Below, one piece after another: positions 19,756-28,361 of a DNA stretch of 64,000 nucleotides. The position numbers and the translations under genes are program-made. Source of the DNA: Citrobacter koseri ATCC BAA-895 (GTDB lineage: Bacteria; Pseudomonadota; Gammaproteobacteria; Enterobacterales; Enterobacteriaceae). The notes beneath the pieces were generated by a model. That model did no database searches. It was given only the letters and a program-made list of their open reading frames with translations, and had not been told where the DNA came from. Numbering within the stretch: position 1 is the first letter of the stretch; each line of letters opens with the position of its first letter. The stretch covers positions 2,976,001-3,040,000 of the forward strand of contig NC_009792.1 in assembly GCF_000018045.1 (NCBI RefSeq). Reading direction: 5' to 3'.

Positions 19756-20231
19756 CGGTTGCCTATATCGCGCTCGGCAGCAACTTAGCCTCTCCGCTGG
19801 AGCAGGTTAATGCTGCCGTGAAGGCTATCGGCGACATCCCGGACAGCCGTATTGTTGCCGTTTCCTCGTTTTACCGCACTCCCCCGCTAGGCCCGCAGGA
19901 TCAGCCGGACTACCTGAACGCCGCCGTTGCGCTGGAAACCCAACTGGCGCCGGAAGAACTGCTCAACCACACGCAGCGTATTGAGTTACAACAGGGCCGC
20001 GTTCGCAAAGCCGAACGCTGGGGGCCGCGCACGCTCGATCTCGACATCATGCTGTTTGGTGATGACGTAATAAACACGCCCCGCCTGACGATACCGCACT
20101 ACGACATGAAAAATCGCGGTTTTATGCTGTGGCCGCTCTTTGAAATCGCCCCCGACCTGGTGTTCCCGGACGGCGTTACGCTGCATCATTACCTCACACG
20201 CCTCGCAGCAGAAAAACCTGCCTACTGGTAA
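19752..20231 (+). CDS. folK: 6-hydroxymethyl-7,8-dihydropterin pyrophosphokinase
   Basis: HPPK of 159 residues that transfers pyrophosphate from ATP to 6-hydroxymethyl-dihydropterin in folate synthesis. The family signature RWGPRTLDLDIMLF carries the two magnesium aspartates (96 and 98 counting Met1). The start is GTG within GTGA, overlapping the pcnB stop by 4 bp and implying translational coupling to pcnB. Only 120 bp separate it from panB. In E. coli K-12 a whole fimbrial operon (yadN to yadC) sits at that junction; here it does not. Confidence 0.97.
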   Translation: MTVAYIALGSNLASPLEQVNAAVKAIGDIPDSRIVAVSSFYRTPPLGPQDQPDYLNAAVALETQLAPEELLNHTQRIELQQGRVRKAERWGPRTLDLDIMLFGDDVINTPRLTIPHYDMKNRGFMLWPLFEIAPDLVFPDGVTLHHYLTRLAAEKPAYW

Positions 20232-20351
20232 ATTGCCCGCCCCTCTTTAGCGTTTACTGCTTTCGGGTTAATCGATTGCTTAAATCCATTGCCCCCATCA
20301 ATGCTGCTGTTAAAATGCCGGTTAATATGACCTCCACCATCAGGAAACGTT

Positions 20352-21143
20352 ATGAAACCGACGACTATCGCCTTGCTGCAAAAATGTAAGCAAGAGAAAA
20401 AGCGCTTCGCGACTATCACCGCCTACGATTACAGCTTTGCCAGACTCTTCGCTGACGAGGGTATCAACGTGATGCTGGTAGGCGACTCGCTGGGCATGAC
20501 GGTTCAGGGACACGATTCCACCCTGCCTGTTACCGTAGAAGATATCGCTTACCACACGCGTGCGGTGCGCCGTGGCGCGCCTAACTGTCTCCTGCTCTCC
20601 GACCTGCCGTTTATGGCCTATGCCACCCCGGAGCAGGCGTTTGAAAACGCCGCCGTGGTGATGCGCGCAGGGGCGAATATGGTCAAAATCGAAGGCGGCG
20701 CCTGGCTGGTCGATACGGTAAAAATGCTCACCGAACGCGCGGTGCCGGTGTGCGGCCATCTGGGACTGACGCCGCAGTCCGTCAATATCTTTGGCGGCTA
20801 TAAGATCCAGGGGCGCGGCGATGCGGGGCAGGTACTGCTGGATGATGCGCTGGCGCTGGAAGCGGCAGGCGCGCAGTTGCTGGTGCTGGAATGCGTGCCG
20901 GTTGAGCTTGCTAAACGCGTCACCGAAGCGCTCTCTATTCCGGTCATCGGCATTGGCGCAGGCAACGTAACCGACGGTCAGATCCTGGTGATGCACGACG
21001 CCTTCGGCATTACCGGCGGCCACATTCCGAAATTTGCTAAAAATTTCCTGGCGGAAGCAGGCGACATGCGCGCCGCCGTGCGGCAGTATATTGCCGAGGT
21101 TGAGTCCAGCGTCTATCCGGGCGAAGAACACAGCTTCCATTAA
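20352..21143 (+). CDS. panB: 3-methyl-2-oxobutanoate hydroxymethyltransferase
   Basis: TIM-barrel enzyme of 263 residues that makes ketopantoate from 2-ketoisovalerate and methylene-tetrahydrofolate, the first step of pantothenate synthesis. The magnesium aspartate is Asp45 in MLVGDSLGM, and the active-site region IPVIGIGAGN is near residue 198. The ATG follows CAGGAAAC. A plausible promoter (TTGCCC, 16 bp, TAAAAT at 20311) lies in the 120-bp gap after folK. Separated from panC by a BIME. Confidence 0.97.
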   Translation: MKPTTIALLQKCKQEKKRFATITAYDYSFARLFADEGINVMLVGDSLGMTVQGHDSTLPVTVEDIAYHTRAVRRGAPNCLLLSDLPFMAYATPEQAFENAAVVMRAGANMVKIEGGAWLVDTVKMLTERAVPVCGHLGLTPQSVNIFGGYKIQGRGDAGQVLLDDALALEAAGAQLLVLECVPVELAKRVTEALSIPVIGIGAGNVTDGQILVMHDAFGITGGHIPKFAKNFLAEAGDMRAAVRQYIAEVESSVYPGEEHSFH

Positions 21144-21151
21144 TGGGGTGC

Positions 21152-21227
21152 TTGTAGGCCGGATAAAACGCCCTGCGTCGCCATCCGGCAAAATGCCTGA
21201 TGGCGCTACGCTTATCAGGCCTACAAA
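21152..21227. repeat. BIME inside the panB-panC gap
   Basis: Inverted REP pair (GTAGGCCGGATAAAACG...CGCCATCCGGC and GCCTGATGGCGC...TATCAGGCCTAC) between two co-directional genes of one pathway. The stem-loops could protect the panB mRNA 3' end and reduce panC readthrough. Confidence 0.9.
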
Positions 21228-21261
21228 CCACGGTCCATCAGGCAACTTAAGGAGTCTTGTT

Positions 21262-22116
21262 GTGCTAATTATTGAAACCCTGCCGCTGCTGCGACAGCAT
21301 ATTCGCCGCCTGCGCCAGGACGGTAAACGCATTGCGCTGGTGCCAACGATGGGCAACCTGCACGATGGTCATATGAAACTGGTAGAGGAAGCGAAAGCGC
21401 GCGCTGACGTCGTGGTGGTCAGTATTTTCGTGAACCCAATGCAGTTTGACCGCCCGGACGATCTGGTACGCTACCCACGAACGTTGCAGGAAGATTGCGA
21501 AAAGCTGAACAAACGCAAAGTGGATTTCGTGTTCGCGCCGGCACCCGCGGAAATTTACCCGCAAGGCACCGACGGCCAGACTTACGTTGATGTTCCCGGG
21601 CTGTCCACCATGCTGGAAGGCGCCAGCCGTCCGGGCCATTTCCGTGGTGTTTCCACCATCGTCAGCAAACTCTTCAATCTCGTCCAGCCGGACATCGCCT
21701 GCTTTGGCGAAAAGGACTTCCAGCAACTGGCTTTAATCCGCAAGATGGTGGCCGATATGGGCTACGACATCGAGATCGTCGGCGTACCGATTATTCGCGC
21801 CAAAGATGGTTTAGCGCTGAGTTCGCGTAACGGTTACCTGACCGCCGAACAGCGCAAAATTGCTCCCGGCTTAAATAAGGTGATGAACAGCGTCGCCGAG
21901 AAATTGCTGGCGGGTAATCGCGATCTGGAAGAGATGATCGCCGTCGCCGAGCAGGAGCTGAATGAGAAAGGCTTCCGCGCCGATGACATTCAGATTCGCG
22001 ACGCGGACACGCTGCTGGAACTCACCGATAGTAGCAAACGCGCGGTGATCCTGATGGCGGCATGGCTGGGTCAGGCTCGCCTGATCGACAATCAGTCCGT
22101 TACATTAACCCAGTAG
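21262..22116 (+). CDS. panC: Pantothenate synthetase
   Basis: Enzyme of 284 residues that joins pantoate and beta-alanine with ATP. The nucleotidyltransferase motif MGNLHDGH (related to HIGH) is near residues 29-36, and the KMSKS-like region is LALSSRNGYL. The start is a GTG (VLIIETL) preceded by AAGGAG at 7 bases; the long upstream in-frame extension runs through the BIME and is not coding. Downstream, two hairpins lie before panD. Confidence 0.96.
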   Translation: MLIIETLPLLRQHIRRLRQDGKRIALVPTMGNLHDGHMKLVEEAKARADVVVVSIFVNPMQFDRPDDLVRYPRTLQEDCEKLNKRKVDFVFAPAPAEIYPQGTDGQTYVDVPGLSTMLEGASRPGHFRGVSTIVSKLFNLVQPDIACFGEKDFQQLALIRKMVADMGYDIEIVGVPIIRAKDGLALSSRNGYLTAEQRKIAPGLNKVMNSVAEKLLAGNRDLEEMIAVAEQELNEKGFRADDIQIRDADTLLELTDSSKRAVILMAAWLGQARLIDNQSVTLTQ

Positions 22117-22130
22117 ACAGGGGTTAAAAA

Positions 22131-22178
22131 TCAGGCAATACTGCCTGAGAATTTCCTCAAAGCAGGCGACGCCTGCTT
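22131..22178. other. Two short perfect hairpins between panC and panD
   Basis: TCAGGCA/TGCCTGA (22131-22148, loop of 4) and AAGCAGGC/GCCTGCTT (22160-22178, loop of 3) stand in tandem in the 92-bp gap. Neither has a strong U tract, so these are either weak terminators or mRNA processing/stability structures ahead of panD. Confidence 0.5.
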
Positions 22179-22208
22179 CGTTATCGCTAAGATTTAAAGG
22201 TAGAAGTT

Positions 22209-22589
22209 ATGATTCGCACTATGCTGCAGGGCAAACTCCACCGCGTGAAAGTGACTCAGGCGGACCTGCACTACGAAGGTTCCTGCGCCATTGATCAAGA
22301 TTTTCTGGATGCAGCCGGTATTCTTGAAAACGAAGCCATTGATATCTGGAACGTGACTAACGGCAAGCGCTTCTCAACCTATGCGATTGCCGCCGAGCGT
22401 GGTTCCAGAATCATCTCCGTGAACGGCGCAGCGGCGCACTGCGCTGCGGTGGGCGATATCGTGATCATCGCAAGTTTCGTTACCATGTCAGACGAAGAAG
22501 CGCGTCGCTGGCAGCCCAACGTCGCCTATTTTGAAGGCGATAATGAAATGAAGCGCACCGCGAAAGCGATCCCGGTACAGGTTGCCTGA
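22209..22589 (+). CDS. panD: Aspartate 1-decarboxylase precursor
   Basis: Pyruvoyl enzyme of 126 residues that makes beta-alanine for pantothenate. The proenzyme self-cleaves between Gly24 and Ser25 (motif YEGSCAID), turning Ser25 into the pyruvoyl group; in Salmonella and E. coli this is helped by PanM/PanZ. The ATG at 22209 follows AAAGGTAGAAG. A clear intrinsic terminator follows, ending the pantothenate block before the fimbrial operon. Confidence 0.98.
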   Translation: MIRTMLQGKLHRVKVTQADLHYEGSCAIDQDFLDAAGILENEAIDIWNVTNGKRFSTYAIAAERGSRIISVNGAAAHCAAVGDIVIIASFVTMSDEEARRWQPNVAYFEGDNEMKRTAKAIPVQVA

Positions 22590-22617
22590 TATTTCCAAAA
22601 TATATTATTATATTAAT

Positions 22618-22653
22618 AAAAGGAGCCGAAAAACTTCAGCTCCTTTTATTTTA
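22618..22653 (+). terminator. Intrinsic terminator of panD
   Basis: A perfect stem of AAAAGGAGC with GCTCCTTTT, loop of about 12 bases, is followed by ATTTT on the plus strand, 28 bases after the panD stop. Confidence 0.85.
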
Positions 22654-23010
22654 AATAATTCCAGCCTTTCTTATCAGGACAACTAATATTATTAGTTGAG
22701 GCGTTATCAGAAAATTTAAACAAACGTTCAACAATCCATCGTTATATTTATTTATATCATTAAATTCTTTTCCTCACAAATTCATCAGATGAATAACCAA
22801 AAATAAAAACACTTACCTTTCAACAAAATAACCATCAGTTAAGTTTACTTAAACACCATTTAAGTAAAGATAATTACAATTATCAATAAATATTTTCCTA
22901 TACTCCGCAAAGTTAATGTAATTCCCCGGCCGGCCTTTACGCTTAACAGACGAAGTACTTTTTCTAAAAACGTAAAGTACACTTATTATCTAATACGGAT
23001 GTTTATCAAA
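22654..23010 (+). promoter_or_regulatory. AT-rich leader region of the fimbrial operon
   Basis: This stretch has no credible gene. It is visibly A+T-rich compared with the flanking housekeeping DNA, as expected for an H-NS-silenced acquired locus. It contains a perfect 19-bp palindrome (22680-22698) and a good -10 hexamer TATACT at 22899-22904, with a poor -35, which would give a leader of about 100 nt. No invertible-element repeats or recombinase gene are seen nearby, so fim-type phase switching is not indicated. Confidence 0.5.
22680..22698. other. Perfect 19-bp palindrome upstream of the fimbrial operon
   Basis: CAACTAATA and TATTAGTTG are perfect inverted repeats around a single T, about 200 bp before the probable -10. 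It lies 27 bases past the panD terminator. It could be an operator for a dimeric regulator; no regulator gene is adjacent. Confidence 0.5.
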
Positions 23011-23601
23011 ATGGCATTGAAAAAATACGCATTAGCTGCGGCAGTTCTGGCAACTATTTCCAGTTCAGCATTCGCAGCAGACGCGGATCGTGGCACCATC
23101 ACCTTCCACGGCCTGGTCACCCCGAATACCTGTAACATCACGCTGAAAGATGATCCACTGAGTTCCCAGACAACTAAAGACTTCAACGTCACTCTGCCGA
23201 CCGTGTCAGTAGAAGACTTCACCCCAGGTACTGCTGCCGACGTTAACAGTACCCTGGGCCAGGCTAAATTCGCGCTGTCTATTTCCTGTGCGGATACTGA
23301 GTTGCAGTCTGCTGATGCGCAGTTTGATTCCTGGGGCGGTTCTTCCGCAAACAACGAAGGCGCACTGGTTCCACCAACTGGCCTGCAAGGTTCAGCAACC
23401 AACGTAAGCCTGGTTCTGCACAACGATGGCAACACGAAGACCGATCTGATCAAAATCGATCATCCTAACAACACTCAGTCAACCACGCTGACTGATGGCA
23501 AAGGCGAACTGAACTACACCGTCGCTTATATGGGCCCGGCTACTGGCGTAACCAGCGGTTCCGTGCAGGCACAGGTTGCCTTCACCATGAACTACCAATA
23601 A
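23011..23601 (+). CDS. Major fimbrial subunit (chaperone-usher pilin)
   Basis: Secreted pilin of 196 residues. A signal peptide (MALKKYALAAAVLATISSSAFA) is followed by a mature pilin with the usual two-cysteine pattern (NTCNITL and SISCADT). The C-terminal beta-zipper strand QVAFTMNYQ has the penultimate Tyr recognised by PapD-like chaperones. An ATG four codons upstream (22999) is also possible; both share the same signal. As first gene of the cluster it should be the shaft subunit. The order resembles E. coli yadN-ecpD-htrE-yadMLKC and the Salmonella sta/stk clusters, but I cannot assign which. Confidence 0.9.
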   Translation: MALKKYALAAAVLATISSSAFAADADRGTITFHGLVTPNTCNITLKDDPLSSQTTKDFNVTLPTVSVEDFTPGTAADVNSTLGQAKFALSISCADTELQSADAQFDSWGGSSANNEGALVPPTGLQGSATNVSLVLHNDGNTKTDLIKIDHPNNTQSTTLTDGKGELNYTVAYMGPATGVTSGSVQAQVAFTMNYQ

Positions 23602-23681
23602 GCAACAGGACTGTTGTTCTTCATCCTCTGGCTTAAGCCAGAGGATGTTTTCGTTACATCCAACAGGGAGTGGATAGCATT

Positions 23682-24425
23682 ATGTTCAGCCTGACGTTAA
23701 AAACCGGATTAAAAACCCTCACCGCCGCCATGATCGGCGTCGCCTCGTTTCAGGCATGCGCCGACGTGGTTATCTCCGGCACACGCATCGTATATCAACA
23801 ATCCATGAAAGATGTGATTGTGAACCTGGATAACCGAGGCAAAAACCCGCTGTTACTTCAGATCTGGCTGGATGACGGGAGCCCGAACGTTAACCCGCAG
23901 GAATTAAAACTGCCTTTTGTCATTACCCCGCCCATTTCACGCATCGATCCAGGGAAAGGCCAGTCTGTGCGTGTGACATATTTACAGCAGCCGCTGCCGC
24001 AGGATCGGGAATCCTTATTCTGGTTTAACGTGCTGGAAATTCCCAAAAAAGCAACGGCGAAAGACGGCGAAAGCCAGAACCAACTGCAACTCGCTTTCCG
24101 TACCCGTATTAAGCTATTTTTCCGCCCGGACGGCTTAAAAGGCACCCCGGGTGAGGCGATGAAGCAGGTTAAATGGTCGCAAACGCGCCAGGGCAACACC
24201 CTGTCTTTAGTTGGCCGTAACGACTCGCCCTATAACGTTTCACTCTCCAGCGCAACGTTTAAGGTCGGCGCCAAAGAGTATGAAATTGACAGTAAGTCGA
24301 TTAAGCCATTCTCCAGCGAAACCATGACGGTTAAAGGATTAACGAATAGCGCCAGCGGAGAAGTGGTGTATATCGCTATCAATGATTTTGGCGGAACGGA
24401 AAAACTCACCGCCAACGTTAATTAA
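23682..24425 (+). CDS. Periplasmic fimbrial chaperone (PapD family)
   Basis: Chaperone of 247 residues with a signal peptide ending near FQACA, then two immunoglobulin-like domains. The conserved Arg of strand A is in SGTRIVYQ, and the Lys that anchors the pilin C terminus is in RTRIKLFFRP. Family signature LPPESLFWFNVLEIP appears as REsLFWFNVLEIP. It donates a strand to each pilin and delivers it to the usher. An upstream GTG (23670) overlaps the GGGAG ribosome site, so the ATG is chosen. Closest family relatives are EcpD/StaB-type chaperones. Confidence 0.93.
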   Translation: MFSLTLKTGLKTLTAAMIGVASFQACADVVISGTRIVYQQSMKDVIVNLDNRGKNPLLLQIWLDDGSPNVNPQELKLPFVITPPISRIDPGKGQSVRVTYLQQPLPQDRESLFWFNVLEIPKKATAKDGESQNQLQLAFRTRIKLFFRPDGLKGTPGEAMKQVKWSQTRQGNTLSLVGRNDSPYNVSLSSATFKVGAKEYEIDSKSIKPFSSETMTVKGLTNSASGEVVYIAINDFGGTEKLTANVN

Positions 24426-24489
24426 TAAATTAAAAATATATTTTTTCTTCTTATATAACGGCAACCCGCTTTAATCGACTGGACTTGTT

Positions 24490-27090
24490 ATGATTTTTCG
24501 ACGATCTCTATTATGTCTCGCCATTAGTGCGGCATTGCCGTTCTCTGTTCATGCGACGGGAAATACGCCTGCACAGTCCTCTGCTCCCGACTCAGAGGAA
24601 ATGGTAGAGTTTAACGATCAATTCCTGCTGAATATGGGGAGTGCAGTCGATGTAAGCCGTTATGCTCAGGGTAATCCAATATTACCGGGAACCTACCGGG
24701 CGAAAATAAGCCTGAACGGTGAAAATAAATCGACGCAAAACATCGAATTTAAAGATAACGGAACGCCACGCGCCACGCCGTGTATTACCGCATTGTTGCT
24801 GAAACAAGCGGGCGTTGATAGTAGCGTGCTGGGGAATACTATTTCCGACGATGATACAACCTGTATTGATATCAAAAAATATTACCCCCACTCGTCGGTG
24901 AATTTCGATACCTCAAAACTCACCCTGGAATTGACGATGCCGCAGCTTTACGTTCTCAAACGCCCGGCGGGATATGTCGATCCATCATTATGGGATGCAG
25001 GTATTCCGGCGGCGTTGCTGTCGTACAACCTCAACGCCTGGCATAGCGAAAGCGATGGCAATAATTCCGACACGGCTTACGCCGGTCTGCAATATGGGCT
25101 GAATTTGGGCGCATGGCGGCTGCGCTCCCGCGGCACCTACAACTGGGATAAAGACAACGGTTCGGATTACTCCAGCCAGGACATTTACCTCCAGCGCGAC
25201 ATTCCGGCGTTAACCGCGCAGGTTGTGGCGGGCGAAACCTACACCAACGGCGATACCTTCGACTCCGTCAGCCTGCGCGGGATGCGCCTGTACAGCGACG
25301 ATCGCATGCGCCCGGAAGGCCGTACCAACTACTCACCGGTCATTCGTGGCGTCGCTAACAGCAACGCCAAAGTCACCGTCATGCAAAGCGGCAGCAAAAT
25401 TTATGAAACCACCGTACCGCCAGGCCCGTTTGAACTGAGCGATCTCAGCACCACCGGCTACGGTAACGATCTACAGGTGACTGTAGAAGAGTCTGACGGC
25501 AGCAAGAGAACCTTCACGGTTCCTTTTTCCTCGGTTACGCAGATGATGCGTCCGGGAACCTCACGCTGGGAGTTTGGCGCGGGCGAACTGAACGACGATT
25601 CGCTGCATGACAGACCGAACATTGGTTACGCCACCTGGTATTACGGTCTCAACAACACCTTTACCGGCTACGCGGGCGTGCAGTACAGCGACATGGATTT
25701 TTACGCCGGTTTGCTTGGCGTGGCGATGAACACCGCGATCGGCGCCTTCGCGTTAGACGTCACGCAGTCACATGCACAAATTGACGAGCTGGGGACGCTG
25801 ACCGGCCAAAGCTATCGCCTGACGTACAGCAAGGTCATCGAAACCACCGACACCTCATTCAATGTGGCGGCATACCGTTTCTCGACGGAAGACTACCTCA
25901 GCTTGCGGGACGCCGCCGCGCTACAGGACGACGTGAAATACGGCAGCTATAAGAATCAGTCATATGAGTCCAGCGACGAACTCTATTCTGACTATCAGCG
26001 TATGAAAAACCAGTTTCAGATTAGCGTCAGTCAACCGCTGGCGTTCAATGGTGAAAACTACGGCTCGCTCTATGTCACCGGCACCTGGGAAGACTACTGG
26101 AATGAGAGTGGCTCCACCTCAAACTACAGCGCAGGTTACAGCAATGACTTCCGCTATGGCAGCTACAGCATCTCGCTCCAGCGTACCTATGATGAAGATG
26201 GCGAAAAAGATGACAGCGTTTATCTCAACGTCAGCATTCCGTTAAGCACGTTCTCCAGTGAACGTAAAAATATTGCCGGTTTTAACAACGTCAATATGAG
26301 CGCGCGTACGGATATGGAAGGCAGCGCCAACTTTAACAACACCGCCAGCGGTAATACTGAAGACGGTAAGATTAACTACTCCATCAGTACGGCAAGCAAT
26401 ACCGGTGATTATGGCGATTTGAATCAGATCAGCGGTTACGGCTCGTGGAGCAGTCCGTATGGCCCCCTGTCAGTCTCTACCTCTTTTAGCGATGACAGCA
26501 GCAAACAATATTCCGCCAACTATAGCGGCGGCATGGTGGTTCACACTGGCGGCCTGACGATGGCGCCAGGAACATTAAGTGACACCGGCCCCATCATTCT
26601 GGTTCATGCCAGCGGCGCAAAAGGCGCGCAGCTCGGTTACGGCAAAGGTGAAATAGGTCGTTCAGGATACGCGATTATGCCGTATGCCTCGGCTTACCGT
26701 GAGAACCGCGTTGGGCTGAATATCAGTTCTCTGGACGCCGACGTCGAGGTCAAAAACACCAGTGAAACCATCGTCCCGCGTGATGGCGCCGTGGTGCTGG
26801 TCAACTTCGAAACCGACGAAGGTCGTTCTCTCATCCTTGAACTTCTACGCAACGATAAAGGCTTTATTCCACTCGGCGCAGACGTCCTGACCGATAAAGG
26901 TGAGCTGGTCGGCGCCGTCGGTCAGGCCGGGCAGGCTTATGTGCGCGGCGTAGAAGATCAGGGCACCCTGCGAGTTGTCTGGGGTAAAGAAGCAGGTAGC
27001 GCCTGTACGGTGAATTATCACATTACCGACAGCGCACAAAAGGCAGGATTAACCACAATCCTGAACAATCAACTCTGTCATATGCAATAA
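24490..27090 (+). CDS. Outer-membrane fimbrial usher (FimD/PapC family)
   Basis: Usher of 866 residues that assembles and secretes pilus subunits. After the signal peptide (about residues 1-22) comes the N-terminal chaperone-binding domain beginning VEFNDQFLLN. Next are a 24-strand barrel with the plug inserted (about residues 230-330, including MRPEGRTNYSPVIRG) and two C-terminal domains. The paired cysteines are present early (TPCITALLL and TTCIDIKKY) and at the C terminus (SACTVNYH and QLCHMQ). The DNA is intact with no frameshift. HtrE/StaC-like by context. Confidence 0.94.
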   Translation: MIFRRSLLCLAISAALPFSVHATGNTPAQSSAPDSEEMVEFNDQFLLNMGSAVDVSRYAQGNPILPGTYRAKISLNGENKSTQNIEFKDNGTPRATPCITALLLKQAGVDSSVLGNTISDDDTTCIDIKKYYPHSSVNFDTSKLTLELTMPQLYVLKRPAGYVDPSLWDAGIPAALLSYNLNAWHSESDGNNSDTAYAGLQYGLNLGAWRLRSRGTYNWDKDNGSDYSSQDIYLQRDIPALTAQVVAGETYTNGDTFDSVSLRGMRLYSDDRMRPEGRTNYSPVIRGVANSNAKVTVMQSGSKIYETTVPPGPFELSDLSTTGYGNDLQVTVEESDGSKRTFTVPFSSVTQMMRPGTSRWEFGAGELNDDSLHDRPNIGYATWYYGLNNTFTGYAGVQYSDMDFYAGLLGVAMNTAIGAFALDVTQSHAQIDELGTLTGQSYRLTYSKVIETTDTSFNVAAYRFSTEDYLSLRDAAALQDDVKYGSYKNQSYESSDELYSDYQRMKNQFQISVSQPLAFNGENYGSLYVTGTWEDYWNESGSTSNYSAGYSNDFRYGSYSISLQRTYDEDGEKDDSVYLNVSIPLSTFSSERKNIAGFNNVNMSARTDMEGSANFNNTASGNTEDGKINYSISTASNTGDYGDLNQISGYGSWSSPYGPLSVSTSFSDDSSKQYSANYSGGMVVHTGGLTMAPGTLSDTGPIILVHASGAKGAQLGYGKGEIGRSGYAIMPYASAYRENRVGLNISSLDADVEVKNTSETIVPRDGAVVLVNFETDEGRSLILELLRNDKGFIPLGADVLTDKGELVGAVGQAGQAYVRGVEDQGTLRVVWGKEAGSACTVNYHITDSAQKAGLTTILNNQLCHMQ

Positions 27091-27117
27091 GTTATTTTTC
27101 TACAGGGAGTTCCCTTA

Positions 27118-27750
27118 ATGACTTTAAAAAGTAATAAATATCTCCGCAGTTTACCTGTCGCTATGTTAGCGCTGGCGGTGTGTTCATCCGTTCATGCAGA
27201 CAACGGCGACAGCATCGACATTACCTTCCGAGCCAATATCCGGGACACAACCTGTGATATGACGATTAATGACTCGGACAGTAGCTCCACCATCATCATC
27301 GGCGCCGACGGCAAAGTGTCGCTGGGCGATATCATTAAATACCAGACCAGCGAGGCAGCGTCAGGACCAACGATGGCGCAATTCGCCCTGAAAATTAAAA
27401 ACTGCCCGGAATCCGTAACCGGAATGAAAGCCTCCATCAGCGGCACGACCTCCGGTTACGACGGCGGTACGCCGAAAACCATCCTCCTCCCCGGTACGGG
27501 TGAGACAGGCCCCACCGGGATTGGCCTGAAATTCTCTCGTGTCAGTGCGCCAACCAGCTATTTTGCTATTTTTGCCAACGAAACGGAGACCTCAGATAAC
27601 GATGCCGAGGTGATTAAATGGAGTCCTGCTGAAATAGACAGCAAACAGGTCGACCTTGTGGCGCGTCTGGTGACGACAAGGATCTCCGGTACAACCCCGG
27701 CGGTTGGCGCCTTCCAGGCAACAGCAACCTTTAACTTTAGCTATGAATAA
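27118..27750 (+). CDS. Minor fimbrial subunit 1
   Basis: Pilin-family protein of 210 residues, starting 27 bases after the usher stop with a good CAGGGAG site. Signal peptide about 1-27 (ends SSVHA). Mature part has the two-Cys pilin pattern (DTTCDMTI and IKNCPESV) and the chaperone-binding end ATFNFSYE with a penultimate Tyr. Likely an adaptor or tip-fibrillum subunit, in the position of YadM. Which step of assembly it serves cannot be read from sequence. Confidence 0.88.
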   Translation: MTLKSNKYLRSLPVAMLALAVCSSVHADNGDSIDITFRANIRDTTCDMTINDSDSSSTIIIGADGKVSLGDIIKYQTSEAASGPTMAQFALKIKNCPESVTGMKASISGTTSGYDGGTPKTILLPGTGETGPTGIGLKFSRVSAPTSYFAIFANETETSDNDAEVIKWSPAEIDSKQVDLVARLVTTRISGTTPAVGAFQATATFNFSYE

Positions 27751-27776
27751 TTCCTGCGATATAACGGAGCATCATA

Positions 27777-28343
27777 ATGAAATCTAATTCTCTTTTTCTC
27801 GCGCTGGCGGTAGCTGGTGGATTATTCAGCGGCCTGACCCACGCCGCCCCGGTGACAGGCACCAATCAGTTGCAGGCTATCTTTACCACTGAGATCCTCC
27901 CCGGCACCTGTAACACCCAGGTGACGGATGCAGATGGCCCGACCAGCACGATTGACTTCGGCGATCTGTATAAGAACGAAGTCGGTACGCGTACCGAATC
28001 CTTTAATATCGCACTGACCGAATGCGCGGGCGTGTTGACCACAACCGTGGCGGCTCAGCCAGGGGCGGGCAATACCTGTTCCGGCGACTCCTACGCGACA
28101 ACAGGTGCCACGAATACCGCCGTTGAGATTTGGGAAACCGCCGCAGACTCAGGCACCCAGTTAGCCTGCCAGACGGGCAACCCTTCGAATGTACTGACGC
28201 ATTCGTTTGGTTCGAAGAATATGAACCAGAGCTACACCTATCCTCTGGTGGCTCGCTGGGTCGTTGCGAACGGTAAAACAGCCGCTGATATCACAACAGG
28301 TGAAGCGACGTCGCTTATCACCTTTTTAGTCACCTACCAGTAA
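27777..28343 (+). CDS. Minor fimbrial subunit 2 (four cysteines)
   Basis: Pilin-family protein of 188 residues with signal peptide about 1-23 (ends LTHA). It has the standard cysteine pair (PGTCNTQ and LTECAGV) plus a second pair (NTCSGDS and LACQTGN), an unusual feature among its neighbours. The C terminus LITFLVTYQ is the donor strand for the chaperone. Starts 26 bases after the previous gene; same operon. Position corresponds to YadL. Confidence 0.87.
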   Translation: MKSNSLFLALAVAGGLFSGLTHAAPVTGTNQLQAIFTTEILPGTCNTQVTDADGPTSTIDFGDLYKNEVGTRTESFNIALTECAGVLTTTVAAQPGAGNTCSGDSYATTGATNTAVEIWETAADSGTQLACQTGNPSNVLTHSFGSKNMNQSYTYPLVARWVVANGKTAADITTGEATSLITFLVTYQ

Positions 28344-28361
28344 TGTAGCCAGCGGGCAACT

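Noticed and set aside
20340..21356. Minus-strand open frame of 338 codons across panB and the BIME
   Set aside because: Shadow of panB; runs across a REP element and has no start context.
22654..22998. Phase-variable inversion switch upstream of the fimbrial operon
   Set aside because: No pair of inverted repeats flanking a promoter and no recombinase gene nearby; the 19-bp palindrome has only a one-base spacer.
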